Of a DNA stretch of 47,542 bases, positions 8,514 to 15,199 are shown piece after piece (within the stretch, counting starts at the first letter, position 1; each line of letters begins with the position of its first letter). Source of the stretch: a virus; the IMG/VR virus record IMGVR_UViG_3300020174_000013, positions 1 through 47,542 of that record; one strand, written 5' to 3'. A model generated the notes under the pieces. It searched no databases and was not told where the DNA came from. It worked only from the letters and a program-made list of their open reading frames with translations. Position numbers and translations under genes: made by a program.

Positions 8514-8876
8514 TTATCTCCCTGTTATAGTTGAAAGTTTTTCAGATAAACTGCCTTTGTAAGATTTAACTTGAGAATCAGATAATGTACGTTTTATTGT
8601 TTTTGGCTTTGCATCTTCTGCTACATTTACACTTTCAAACTTTGTGTCATAATCCAATGCGTGATATACACTTGAAATATAATCTGCTGCTTTGGTAATC
8701 TTAGCTTGCTGCCATCCTTCTATACCTTCTGCTTCACTTACATTTTTTAGCATCTCGTGTAGTTTGATAGAATATTTTGCAAGTTTGTACAAATCGCTTC
8801 GTGCCATTTGTACTTCGTGGTCGCGCTCAGCTACATCAGCTAAGTCTGCAAGACCTTCATTTGTTTTTTTAGTCAT
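8514..8876 (-). CDS. Conserved phage protein, helical, 120 aa
   Basis: A helical, mostly charged protein. The part EGWQQAKITKAADYISSVYH is typical of a small conserved family that I have seen in marine T4-like phages, without a known function. A possible coiled coil lies at residues 25-50 and a basic Ser/Lys-rich tail follows residue 88. A late-promoter-like CATAAATA lies 27 bases upstream of the ATG, and GGAGCC serves as ribosome binding site. It may be a virion component because of its promoter and neighbours. Confidence 0.7.
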   Translation of the reverse strand: MTKKTNEGLADLADVAERDHEVQMARSDLYKLAKYSIKLHEMLKNVSEAEGIEGWQQAKITKAADYISSVYHALDYDTKFESVNVAEDAKPKTIKRTLSDSQVKSYKGSLSEKLSTITGR

Positions 8877-8903
8877 TGATTGGCTCCATACTAGTAGTTT
8901 AAG

Positions 8904-8911
8904 TATTTATG
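8904..8911 (-). promoter_or_regulatory. T4-type late promoter element CATAAATA
   Basis: The minus strand reads CATAAATACTT, seven of eight bases matching the T4 late consensus TATAAATA, with 27 bases between it and the ATG of the 120-aa gene. It overlaps the end of the 59-aa gene. Confidence 0.55.
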
Positions 8912-9086
8912 CCTTTTTACTCTTAGTCTTCTTTTTCTTTCCAGCCATTAATGTATCACTGTCTAATGCATTTTTAGCAGTACCATCTGGGTTTTTAGGT
9001 TGACGAGATTGCATACCACCGATTGGTGCTGCTACTGCTGCTACGCTTCCTGCACTAGTTGTTTCTAATAGTTCATTTATTTTCAT
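8907..9086 (-). CDS. Small tagged Lys-rich protein, 59 aa
   Basis: The start MKINELLETTSAGS gives the cluster's tag with a likely cleavage after LLE. The rest is Ala/Gly-rich followed by a basic tail, GKKKKTKSKKA, suited to binding DNA. I chose the ATG at 9086 because GGAGAG lies at a normal distance and because this creates the tag; an in-frame ATG at 9140 would add 18 residues but has no support. The start overlaps the end of the 37-aa gene by 14 bases. It is probably a head-internal DNA-binding protein. Confidence 0.7.
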   Translation of the reverse strand: MKINELLETTSAGSVAAVAAPIGGMQSRQPKNPDGTAKNALDSDTLMAGKKKKTKSKKA

Positions 9087-9186
9087 TGTATTCTCTCCAA
9101 TACGCATTGCGTTCGTTAGTACTAGCTCTTTGCACTTCATGTTCTTTATACTTTGCTATGTAGTGTGCTAGTTCTTCTTGTGTCAT
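9073..9186 (-). CDS. Tiny coupled gene, 37 aa
   Basis: This frame starts with an ATG that overlaps the stop of the 65-aa gene by four bases (ATGA) and ends by overlapping the start of the 59-aa tagged gene by 14 bases. The product, beginning MTQEELAHYIAKYKEHEV, is a highly charged amphipathic helix. Codon arrangement and double coupling argue that it is translated. Its role might simply be to deliver ribosomes to the next gene. No motif is recognised. Confidence 0.5.
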   Translation of the reverse strand: MTQEELAHYIAKYKEHEVQRASTNERNAYWREYNENK

Positions 9187-9380
9187 TTCTTTTTACCACT
9201 TTTCATATTAGCGCACCAGTGATACATTTTAGCCTTTTCACCACTTGCATTTTTAGCACGTTTGCGTAGTGCTGTAACACTACCATTGCAACTAGCACCA
9301 GACTTCTTTACTCGTCCTGGTCTGCTTTTGCCTTTTACTTTACCGTCAGCAAAGTTTTCTGTAATCTCACTTACCAGCAT
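9183..9380 (-). CDS. Small basic Cys-containing tagged protein, 65 aa
   Basis: The start is MLVSEITENFADGKVKGKSR, with the tag-like ITE followed by N. The body contains RPGRVKKSGASCNGSVTALR and ends YHWCANMKSGKKK. This basic Cys/Trp module is one I recognise as recurrent in marine T4-like phage proteins, without a known function; two Cys and one His could bind metal. ENFADGK also occurs in the upstream 298-aa protein. It overlaps that gene by 14 bases and the 37-aa gene by four. Probable DNA-associated virion protein. Confidence 0.75.
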   Translation of the reverse strand: MLVSEITENFADGKVKGKSRPGRVKKSGASCNGSVTALRKRAKNASGEKAKMYHWCANMKSGKKK

Positions 9381-10263
9381 GTTTAAAATACTCTATTTGT
9401 CCTAAACGTTTTTCAGCAGCCTTGCGACTGCTGTATGTGCCAAGTTTCTTTTTACCATCTTTGCTATAGATAACATATTTGTCACCTTGCTTGCGAATAG
9501 TTTCTTCTATAGTTTCTTTTTTCTTACCATCAGCAAAGTTTTCTATAAATTTTAGTTTGTCATAATAACTTGGATCTTCGGCAATGTGATCTAATGCTAT
9601 TTCTTTAGCAACTTCAAAATCACTAGTGTGTTCATATTCTGCTTCGATGCCCATTTCAAGTTGTTTTAGTATTTGTTTAGCAGGTACACCGTGCATTTTA
9701 ACAAGCTCTGCTATAGTTGGTGTAGGCTTGTCTAAGTCGTCTAAACTATGTCCACCTTCTATAATGGCCTGTTCCATTATGCTGCGAGCACTTTCAGTTT
9801 GTAGCACATCTCTAGCAGTGCGTATTGCTCTTGTGCCTTGTGGATGGTTAGGATTGATACTTACTACTTCACCGTTCATAAGTTCACTTATATTAGCAGC
9901 TTTGCCCACACGGTCTAATACTTGGTGTAGTTTATCCTTTGAATCATAGCCGCCGCTTTCGTAACCTTTTTTACCACGCACTTCAATACGTTGCTTGTCA
10001 TTGGTGTCCATAATATGCAATACATCAATATTCTTATCACGTTCTAAACGCAACTTTATACCTTCGGTAAGTCCTAAGTTAAACAGTACATTTGTACTTT
10101 TACCTTTAACTGCACTACTAAGTGTAGGAGGACGTCCATCTTTGTCTACTTTGTTTCCAAACTTACCTGCTTCTATACTGGTTTGATTCACTCCGACATC
10201 GGGCGTAGTGTTTACACCTTTTATAATACGTCCTACGCCTTCATCTAAGTGTTCAATCTTCAA
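9367..10263 (-). CDS. Tagged multi-domain phage protein (DUF5661-like), 298 aa
   Basis: The start MKIEHLDEGVGRIIKGVN carries the tag with LDE|G as a possible protease site. Residues 205-240 (MGIEAEYEHTSDFEVAKEIA, then DHIAEDPSYYDKL) look like the small helical family DUF5661, in which His, Glu and Asp residues line up. The C-terminal 45 residues (DKYVIYSKDGKKKLGTYSS, then AEKRLGQIEYFKH) match a short module that I recall at the ends of many phage proteins. An ENFADGK motif joins the two. The function is unknown; it is probably packaged in the head. It overlaps both neighbours. Confidence 0.75.
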   Translation of the reverse strand: MKIEHLDEGVGRIIKGVNTTPDVGVNQTSIEAGKFGNKVDKDGRPPTLSSAVKGKSTNVLFNLGLTEGIKLRLERDKNIDVLHIMDTNDKQRIEVRGKKGYESGGYDSKDKLHQVLDRVGKAANISELMNGEVVSINPNHPQGTRAIRTARDVLQTESARSIMEQAIIEGGHSLDDLDKPTPTIAELVKMHGVPAKQILKQLEMGIEAEYEHTSDFEVAKEIALDHIAEDPSYYDKLKFIENFADGKKKETIEETIRKQGDKYVIYSKDGKKKLGTYSSRKAAEKRLGQIEYFKHAGK

Positions 10264-10718
10264 CTGGTTTTTCCTTGAAATGCGTTTTGTACTGTACCTG
10301 CTACTGCATCTGTTGCTGCTCCACGAACTTTATTTGTAACAAAAGCAGCCGGATTAGCAACAAACATAACAGCATCAACTACTCTAAAGAATCTAGCTAA
10401 ATCTCTTTGTTGTTTAGCACGATTATATGAATTTACAAAATGTTGATTAAACGCTTGCAATGCAGCACGAGTCTGTGGACCCCATGTTCCGTCTACTGCT
10501 CCTGCATCATACCCATTACTGTTGAGCCACTGTTGAAGTTGTGCCAAATCTTGTTTGTTATCAACAAGCGCCTGTATATTTCCTTTAATAACTTTAAGTT
10601 CTGGAAACTGCGAATGCGACACAGCATACTTGGCATATACAGCCGGAGGCGGCTCCATATTTAAATAATCGTTTGTTTGTGCCCAAAGGCGTCCTTCGGT
10701 TATTTCTTGCATTCTCAT
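10260..10718 (-). CDS. Tagged protein with peptidoglycan-binding domain, 152 aa
   Basis: The start is MRMQEITEGRLWAQTNDYLN, tag with ITE|G. Residues 55-95 form a PG_binding_1 domain (QLQQWLNSNGYDAGAVDGTW then GPQTRAALQAFNQ) with the characteristic D-G-x-[WY]-G-P-x-T-R-A-A-[LV]. The C-terminal part (VVDAVMFVANPAAFVTNKV) is moderately hydrophobic. No lytic catalytic residues were seen. It would bind the cell wall, perhaps after ejection from the virion. It overlaps the neighbouring genes by four bases on each side. Confidence 0.75.
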   Translation of the reverse strand: MRMQEITEGRLWAQTNDYLNMEPPPAVYAKYAVSHSQFPELKVIKGNIQALVDNKQDLAQLQQWLNSNGYDAGAVDGTWGPQTRAALQAFNQHFVNSYNRAKQQRDLARFFRVVDAVMFVANPAAFVTNKVRGAATDAVAGTVQNAFQGKTS

Positions 10719-10915
10719 GTTGGTTTTTCGCCTGTTAGATGCGGCTGACTAAACCATAGTTTAAACCATTCTTCAGTGCCAGGTTGTATTTTTTTCTTGC
10801 GTTGTATCTTAGCTTTTTCAGTACCTGTGATACTCATGTTTTCAGGAACATAAGGTGTGTACCCGGTAAACTTATTGCGTATTCCTGCTAGGTGCTGTAA
10901 GTCTTTGATGTCCAT
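10715..10915 (-). CDS. Small conserved phage protein, 66 aa
   Basis: The start MDIKDLQHLAGIRNKFTGY was chosen because a perfect GGAGG lies five bases upstream; a longer frame to 11014 lacks this and overlaps the upstream gene. MDI-x-x-L-x-x-LAGI openings are common in small T4-like virion proteins. The remainder is basic and proline-containing (RKKKIQPGTEEWFKLWFSQP). No domain is recognised. Its stop overlaps the start of the PG-binding gene. Confidence 0.7.
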   Translation of the reverse strand: MDIKDLQHLAGIRNKFTGYTPYVPENMSITGTEKAKIQRKKKIQPGTEEWFKLWFSQPHLTGEKPT

Positions 10916-10916
10916 G

Positions 10917-11309
10917 TTAGCCTCCGTTAGCGTGGATCGCTGCCATGTGCTTTTTGTATGCTTTAGTACCTTTTTTATGAGGACTTCTACCTTCAGAAAT
11001 GTCTTCCATTTCATCTTGTATTATTTTTAATGCAAGTTCTTGTATATCACCTTCGCCCATTAGTTCGTCTGTTGGGTTAAGAATATTAAACTTTTGACAA
11101 TACTGTCCTAGTCCGCCCTTGATCATATTTTCAATAGGCGAAGTATCCTTGTCATTTTCTTTGTATGTTTCTACCGCTGGGAAAAATGTTTTTCTATAAA
11201 ACATAGGATCGTTACGCATAAAGATTAGTAAGTCTGCTGCTACATCATAGTCAGGCTTTGGAACAATCTCATCTGGTATATCCATATCGTGAAATTCGTT
11301 TATTTTCAT
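10917..11309 (-). CDS. Tag-like conserved phage protein, 130 aa
   Basis: It begins MKINEFHDMDIPDEIVPKPD, sharing MKINE with the 59-aa protein but lacking a clean I/L-x-E site. The body is helical with ADLLIFMRNDPMFYRKTFFP and a C-terminal basic tail (GRSPHKKGTKAYKKHMAAIH). I do not recognise a function. It starts one base after the stop of the 45-aa gene with an AGAGAAG site, and its stop lies one base before the start of the 66-aa gene. Confidence 0.7.
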   Translation of the reverse strand: MKINEFHDMDIPDEIVPKPDYDVAADLLIFMRNDPMFYRKTFFPAVETYKENDKDTSPIENMIKGGLGQYCQKFNILNPTDELMGEGDIQELALKIIQDEMEDISEGRSPHKKGTKAYKKHMAAIHANGG

Positions 11310-11310
11310 A

Positions 11311-11448
11311 TTACTTCTCTTTAGATTTTTCTACTTTTACATAAAAAGGTCTTGCAGGAGTATTATCTTCTGCACTTTCATCGACCGGATTAATTTTTGA
11401 AAGACGATCGCCTAACTCTCTTATTAACTGTGCTTCTGATTTTACCAT
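11311..11448 (-). CDS. Tiny coupled gene, 45 aa
   Basis: An ATG overlapping the stop region of the 892-aa gene by seven bases opens a frame beginning MVKSEAQLIRELGDRLSKIN. The product is hydrophilic and helical, with a tail of PFYVKVEKSKEK. GGAG is present at an acceptable distance, and it ends one base before the next gene. Together these support a real small gene of unknown function. Confidence 0.6.
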   Translation of the reverse strand: MVKSEAQLIRELGDRLSKINPVDESAEDNTPARPFYVKVEKSKEK

Positions 11449-14120
11449 TTTCTGCAACTCCAATATCTTGCTTTATGTCTAGGTCCAGGATTATCGCAGT
11501 TGTGTCTTGCACGGAAACTGCGTCTACGTTCTGGATTGTTCTTTTTGATTTTAGCACCTTTTTGTCCAAAGTTAACTTTGACTACATTGCCCTTTGGATT
11601 CTTAACATATACTTTAAACTTTTTAACATCGCCAGCCATAGGCTTGCCAAGTTTAACTTTACGTCCTTGATACTCTGCTTCGTCTATAACATCGTCTTCA
11701 TTGAACCACATAACACCGTAGTTTTCAAAGAACTTGTCATCATCTTCAAATGTTATTTCTGGAATAGCACGTTTGCTTTCTGTAATAAATGTACGTGGAC
11801 GAGGCTTGCCGTTTGTGTAGTGTGTGCTTTCATACAGCGAACGCCATATAGCACGATCCTCAACCATAAATGCACCTTTGGGCATTGGTTCAACACTTTC
11901 GTTTGCTTCTTTACGAGTTCCGTCTGCGTTGTGTGTTCCGCCGTATTTTTGATCCCAATCATTTCTAGCATAGTCGCCTTGTACGCCGCTGGCAGTTGGT
12001 CTTGGTTCTACAGTGTTTCCGTCTGTTGTAACATCATCAAAGGTTGCCGGATCAAAATATACAGCGTCTGCATTTGTTCTGCTAGGTGCTTGTGGATTAT
12101 CAGCGTCATATTCATATCCTGGTAAAGAGCTTCCACGATATCTTGACTGACCATTAAAGTTTCTTGTTCTACTAACATCAACCTCAAAATATCTTTCGCC
12201 ACGTTTTACTATTACTTTACCTTGCTCCATGCCATAGCCTCTAGGCTGATTGTCAAATATTTCAAGTTCTGGAGCCTCTGCTGCCTGTTGATCATTTGCT
12301 GCTGCTGCTATTGCTTCTCGCTGAGTAGCGTATTCTGTGTCAACTGGTTCGCCACCTTCTAAACCATATGTAAATACAGGTGTTTCTTGTCGTTTAATAA
12401 ACAGTGTATAACCTTCAGGTGCTGCGTTTGTATCAAGTTCTTCCCAATCTACTACTGATCCTGCTGCATCTTGTTGTTGATCATTTGCTGCTGTTCCAGT
12501 TTGTGCTTGGTCTGTTGCACTAAGTTCGCCTTGTTGCGTTGGGTTTGCATCTAATGCAGCTATTGTATCTGAGGCAAGGTCATCTGTATCATTGAGTGCA
12601 TCTACATCTGCTTGATTAAGTTTTTCGCCGGTCATAGGATAGTTTGTTGGATTTATTGCTTTTAGTGTATCTGATTGTTCTTGTGTTGCAACATCACCTA
12701 CAGCAACTCCTGCCGGTGCTTGTTGTTGATTAGCAACTGCTGGTTCTTCTGCTCCAGGAAAATCAGAACTGTCATCTGCTGCTTTTGCTGTAAGCCAATC
12801 ATACAGCGTCCCTTCGCCTTCTGGGTTTTCTATCTCAGCAAATCTATTATAAAGAACTTGGTATTGATCAACGAGTCTTAGCACTGCAATATAATCTTTA
12901 TCTGCTGTTGCTTGATTATATTGATCTGTTATATTTTGAGGTAATGCACCTTGAATACGTTCAGGTCCTGTTCCTAAGTTTGCATCTTGATCTACTTCTT
13001 GATCATTGTCAACGTCTATTTGATCTGCTCCACTTATTCTGCCATCAGCAGCAGCTTGATCTTGTGGCTCATCTAACGGCGTCATTGTGATGTTAGGGTC
13101 TTCACGCTGCATCAACTTTTGAATAGTTCTTGGGCCTGCGTCTCCATCTACATACAAATCATTTTGTTCTTGGAATGCTCTTACTGCTGCTCTTGTTTGA
13201 GGACCATATTTGCCGTCAACTTCGCCATCAAGCAATCCTCTACGTTTTAACTCAGCTTGTAGTTCTTTGATAGCATCTACTTGCGATGGATTATTGGCAA
13301 TGCCGCCTCTTCTACTAGTAGCAAATCCACTTAGTGCAGCAAACTGAGAGCGAGGATCAGACTTTTCAATCTCTGGATTATCACCTGTATCTATTGCTGC
13401 CGATTGTTGTATAGCTGTATTAGTTTTTGGTCCTACAATACCGTCTGCTGCTTCACCTGGCATCATACGCTGTTGAAAATCTTTAACGGCTGCTTCAGTT
13501 GCTGGCCCAAATACGCCGTCTGCAGGCTGAACACCTAAATCTAGTTGTAGCTTTCTAACTGCTGGGCCTCTACTGCCTTTGCGTAAAGTACCATTACCTG
13601 CTGCTGCTGCTGGTGCTGCTGCTGGTGCTGCTGCTGCTGGTGCTGCTGCTGCTTGCGGTTGAGATATAGCAGCTCTTTGAGCTGCTACTCTTGGATCATT
13701 TGGACTAACTCTTACAAGAGCATTAGTATTGCCTACAATCCATACTAATCCGTCACCGGCATCTGTGCCTATTCTACTGCGTCCTCTGTCATCTGTTCTA
13801 GCTACTGCTGCTACAGCTTGTGGATCTGCTTCATTAAGGCTTGATTCACTAAGACTAAACTCAATATCAAAGTTATTATAACCTTTGTCAAATAGTTTAT
13901 TGGCAAGTTTTTTTGCAAGATATGCTTGTTGTTTTTCGTTTAGTTCACGTGCAATAGGAATACTTAATACTTGTGTGTTATTTTCACTTTCGTATATTTC
14001 ATATTCCATAGTATTTTCTAATAGCCCAATGTTAGCTGTATTTAAGACAGTGTCTAAGACGAAATCTCTGCTTTCATTTATTCCATCGTTGTCTATTATT
14101 ATACTAATAAAATGTTTCAT
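11442..14120 (-). CDS. Large virion-type protein with two peptidoglycan-binding domains, 892 aa
   Basis: Residues 1-100 are a mixed region. An Ala/Pro linker (about 155-175) leads to a first PG_binding_1 domain (175-238, KGSRGPAVRKLQLDLGVQPA, DGVFGPATEAAV) and a second one (280-337, DGKYGPQTRAAVRAF). A long acidic, Gln/Asp/Thr-rich middle part follows. The C-terminal 75 residues form a basic module (KKFKVYVKNPKGNVVKVNFG, RRRSFRARHNCDNPG, YWSCRKW) that I recall as a conserved end of phage structural proteins. No lytic motif was seen. Its repeats closely resemble the endolysin's C-terminus. The likely role is a virion protein that contacts the cell wall. A 242-codon open frame on the opposite strand is a shadow. 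Confidence 0.8.
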   Translation of the reverse strand: MKHFISIIIDNDGINESRDFVLDTVLNTANIGLLENTMEYEIYESENNTQVLSIPIARELNEKQQAYLAKKLANKLFDKGYNNFDIEFSLSESSLNEADPQAVAAVARTDDRGRSRIGTDAGDGLVWIVGNTNALVRVSPNDPRVAAQRAAISQPQAAAAPAAAAPAAAPAAAAGNGTLRKGSRGPAVRKLQLDLGVQPADGVFGPATEAAVKDFQQRMMPGEAADGIVGPKTNTAIQQSAAIDTGDNPEIEKSDPRSQFAALSGFATSRRGGIANNPSQVDAIKELQAELKRRGLLDGEVDGKYGPQTRAAVRAFQEQNDLYVDGDAGPRTIQKLMQREDPNITMTPLDEPQDQAAADGRISGADQIDVDNDQEVDQDANLGTGPERIQGALPQNITDQYNQATADKDYIAVLRLVDQYQVLYNRFAEIENPEGEGTLYDWLTAKAADDSSDFPGAEEPAVANQQQAPAGVAVGDVATQEQSDTLKAINPTNYPMTGEKLNQADVDALNDTDDLASDTIAALDANPTQQGELSATDQAQTGTAANDQQQDAAGSVVDWEELDTNAAPEGYTLFIKRQETPVFTYGLEGGEPVDTEYATQREAIAAAANDQQAAEAPELEIFDNQPRGYGMEQGKVIVKRGERYFEVDVSRTRNFNGQSRYRGSSLPGYEYDADNPQAPSRTNADAVYFDPATFDDVTTDGNTVEPRPTASGVQGDYARNDWDQKYGGTHNADGTRKEANESVEPMPKGAFMVEDRAIWRSLYESTHYTNGKPRPRTFITESKRAIPEITFEDDDKFFENYGVMWFNEDDVIDEAEYQGRKVKLGKPMAGDVKKFKVYVKNPKGNVVKVNFGQKGAKIKKNNPERRRSFRARHNCDNPGPRHKARYWSCRKW

Positions 14121-14129
14121 GTCTCTACC

Positions 14130-14495
14130 TTAATGATTTAATAATATATTTGATATTGTTCCATCAGTCCAGTTACTGATATATGCACGTACCCAGACAT
14201 AATTTCCTGTGAAGTTGTATAAAAATCCGCCATCTGCGTTGTTACTACTGTCATTTGCACTAGTATGTGTTGTTTCGGTTAATGTAAACCAATCACTACT
14301 AGTTGGTTCTACTGCTAATGTTGCTTGTATAACCAATGTACCAATAAAGCCATCGAGACTATATTGAACAGTATGGAACCCGTCACTACGTCCGTAGTAA
14401 CCATCCCCTTTGAAGTCGTCGCCGGTAACAGTTTCAGTTGTACTGTCTCCTGGATGAACTTGATTTGATAAAATTATTTCACTTGAACTCGCCAT
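14130..14495 (-). CDS. Putative beta-sandwich virion protein, 121 aa
   Basis: The sequence is rich in Ser, Thr, Gly and aromatic residues with alternating strands (GYYGRSDGFHTVQYSLDGFI, GTLVIQATL, NYVWVRAYISNW), typical of a small beta-sandwich. I recall similar proteins as virion components of marine myoviruses. It has no signal peptide or membrane segment. The ATG has no ribosome binding site; a GATAAATA element ends only four bases upstream. It ends nine bases before the 892-aa gene. Confidence 0.7.
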   Translation of the reverse strand: MASSSEIILSNQVHPGDSTTETVTGDDFKGDGYYGRSDGFHTVQYSLDGFIGTLVIQATLAVEPTSSDWFTLTETTHTSANDSSNNADGGFLYNFTGNYVWVRAYISNWTDGTISNILLNH

Positions 14496-14506
14496 ATTGT
14501 ATTTAT

Positions 14507-15199
14507 CTATTGTTTGATATAAACAAATTTATCTATGCGGCGTATATTATCACCAGCTATCATTTGTATTATCAACAGCGTTTTGAGATCTCTAACATGA
14601 AAATAATATCCATACACATAATCTTCATTTCTACAACCTTCTTTAGCTCTTATACCCATTGATGCAAGTTTTGGATTACGTTCTATCCACTCGGCAAGTG
14701 CTGCAACACCTTTTTTATTTCCAAGAGTAACTTTATATTCATACTGCGGAGGTTTGTTTACTATGATAGCATTTTTTTCAGAACTCAGTGCTTGTATAGT
14801 TTCAGGATTTGGCTCCCAAAAAACAGTGTATTTTTGTCTAAGTTTGTTTCCTAAATCTACTAACATTTTTCTATTGTTACTGTAAATCATTAATTGATTA
14901 TGTTCGCATCTTATTTTATAATCAGTGTGTTTGAGTAAATGTCTGTAAATATCAATAGCATCCCAAAAATGCTCAACAGGAATAATATCGTTATAGCTTG
15001 TTGCTAATGGTACTTCAATGTTCCGATCATGAGTTGCCGGAACATAATGTTTGTTAACTTCATCAAGTTTGCGTCTAGCATATTTCAAACTTCCGTCTGT
15101 TTGAAACTCTGTTCTAAAATATCTTGCACAACAGTTCACTATGGCAAGTTTATAAAAGTATTTGCCATAGTGTAGTTTTTTAGTTTCATACAGTCTCAT
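14507..15199 (-). CDS. Unknown protein, 230 aa
   Basis: I do not recognise this protein. It begins MRLYETKKLHYGKYFYKLAI and is basic and rich in Tyr, His and Asn. The middle (IRCEHNQLMIYSNNRKMLVD) and the end (YYFHVRDLKTLLIIQMIAGD) look like strand-helix units of a small alpha/beta fold. Paired cysteines occur early (NCC). It overlaps the clpA stop by 14 bases, so it is coupled to clpA and may be functionally linked. No membrane segment or signal peptide was seen. Confidence 0.7.
   Translation of the reverse strand: MRLYETKKLHYGKYFYKLAIVNCCARYFRTEFQTDGSLKYARRKLDEVNKHYVPATHDRNIEVPLATSYNDIIPVEHFWDAIDIYRHLLKHTDYKIRCEHNQLMIYSNNRKMLVDLGNKLRQKYTVFWEPNPETIQALSSEKNAIIVNKPPQYEYKVTLGNKKGVAALAEWIERNPKLASMGIRAKEGCRNEDYVYGYYFHVRDLKTLLIIQMIAGDNIRRIDKFVYIKQ

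Noticed and set aside
10917-11014. Upstream extension of the 66-aa gene to an ATG at 11014
   Set aside because: It would overlap the 130-aa gene almost 100 bases and ignores the GGAGG in front of the ATG at 10915.
11397-12125. 242-codon open frame on the plus strand
   Set aside because: It lies opposite the 892-aa gene, is Cys/Phe/Ile-rich in the way of antisense shadows, has no ribosome binding site and no recognisable domain.
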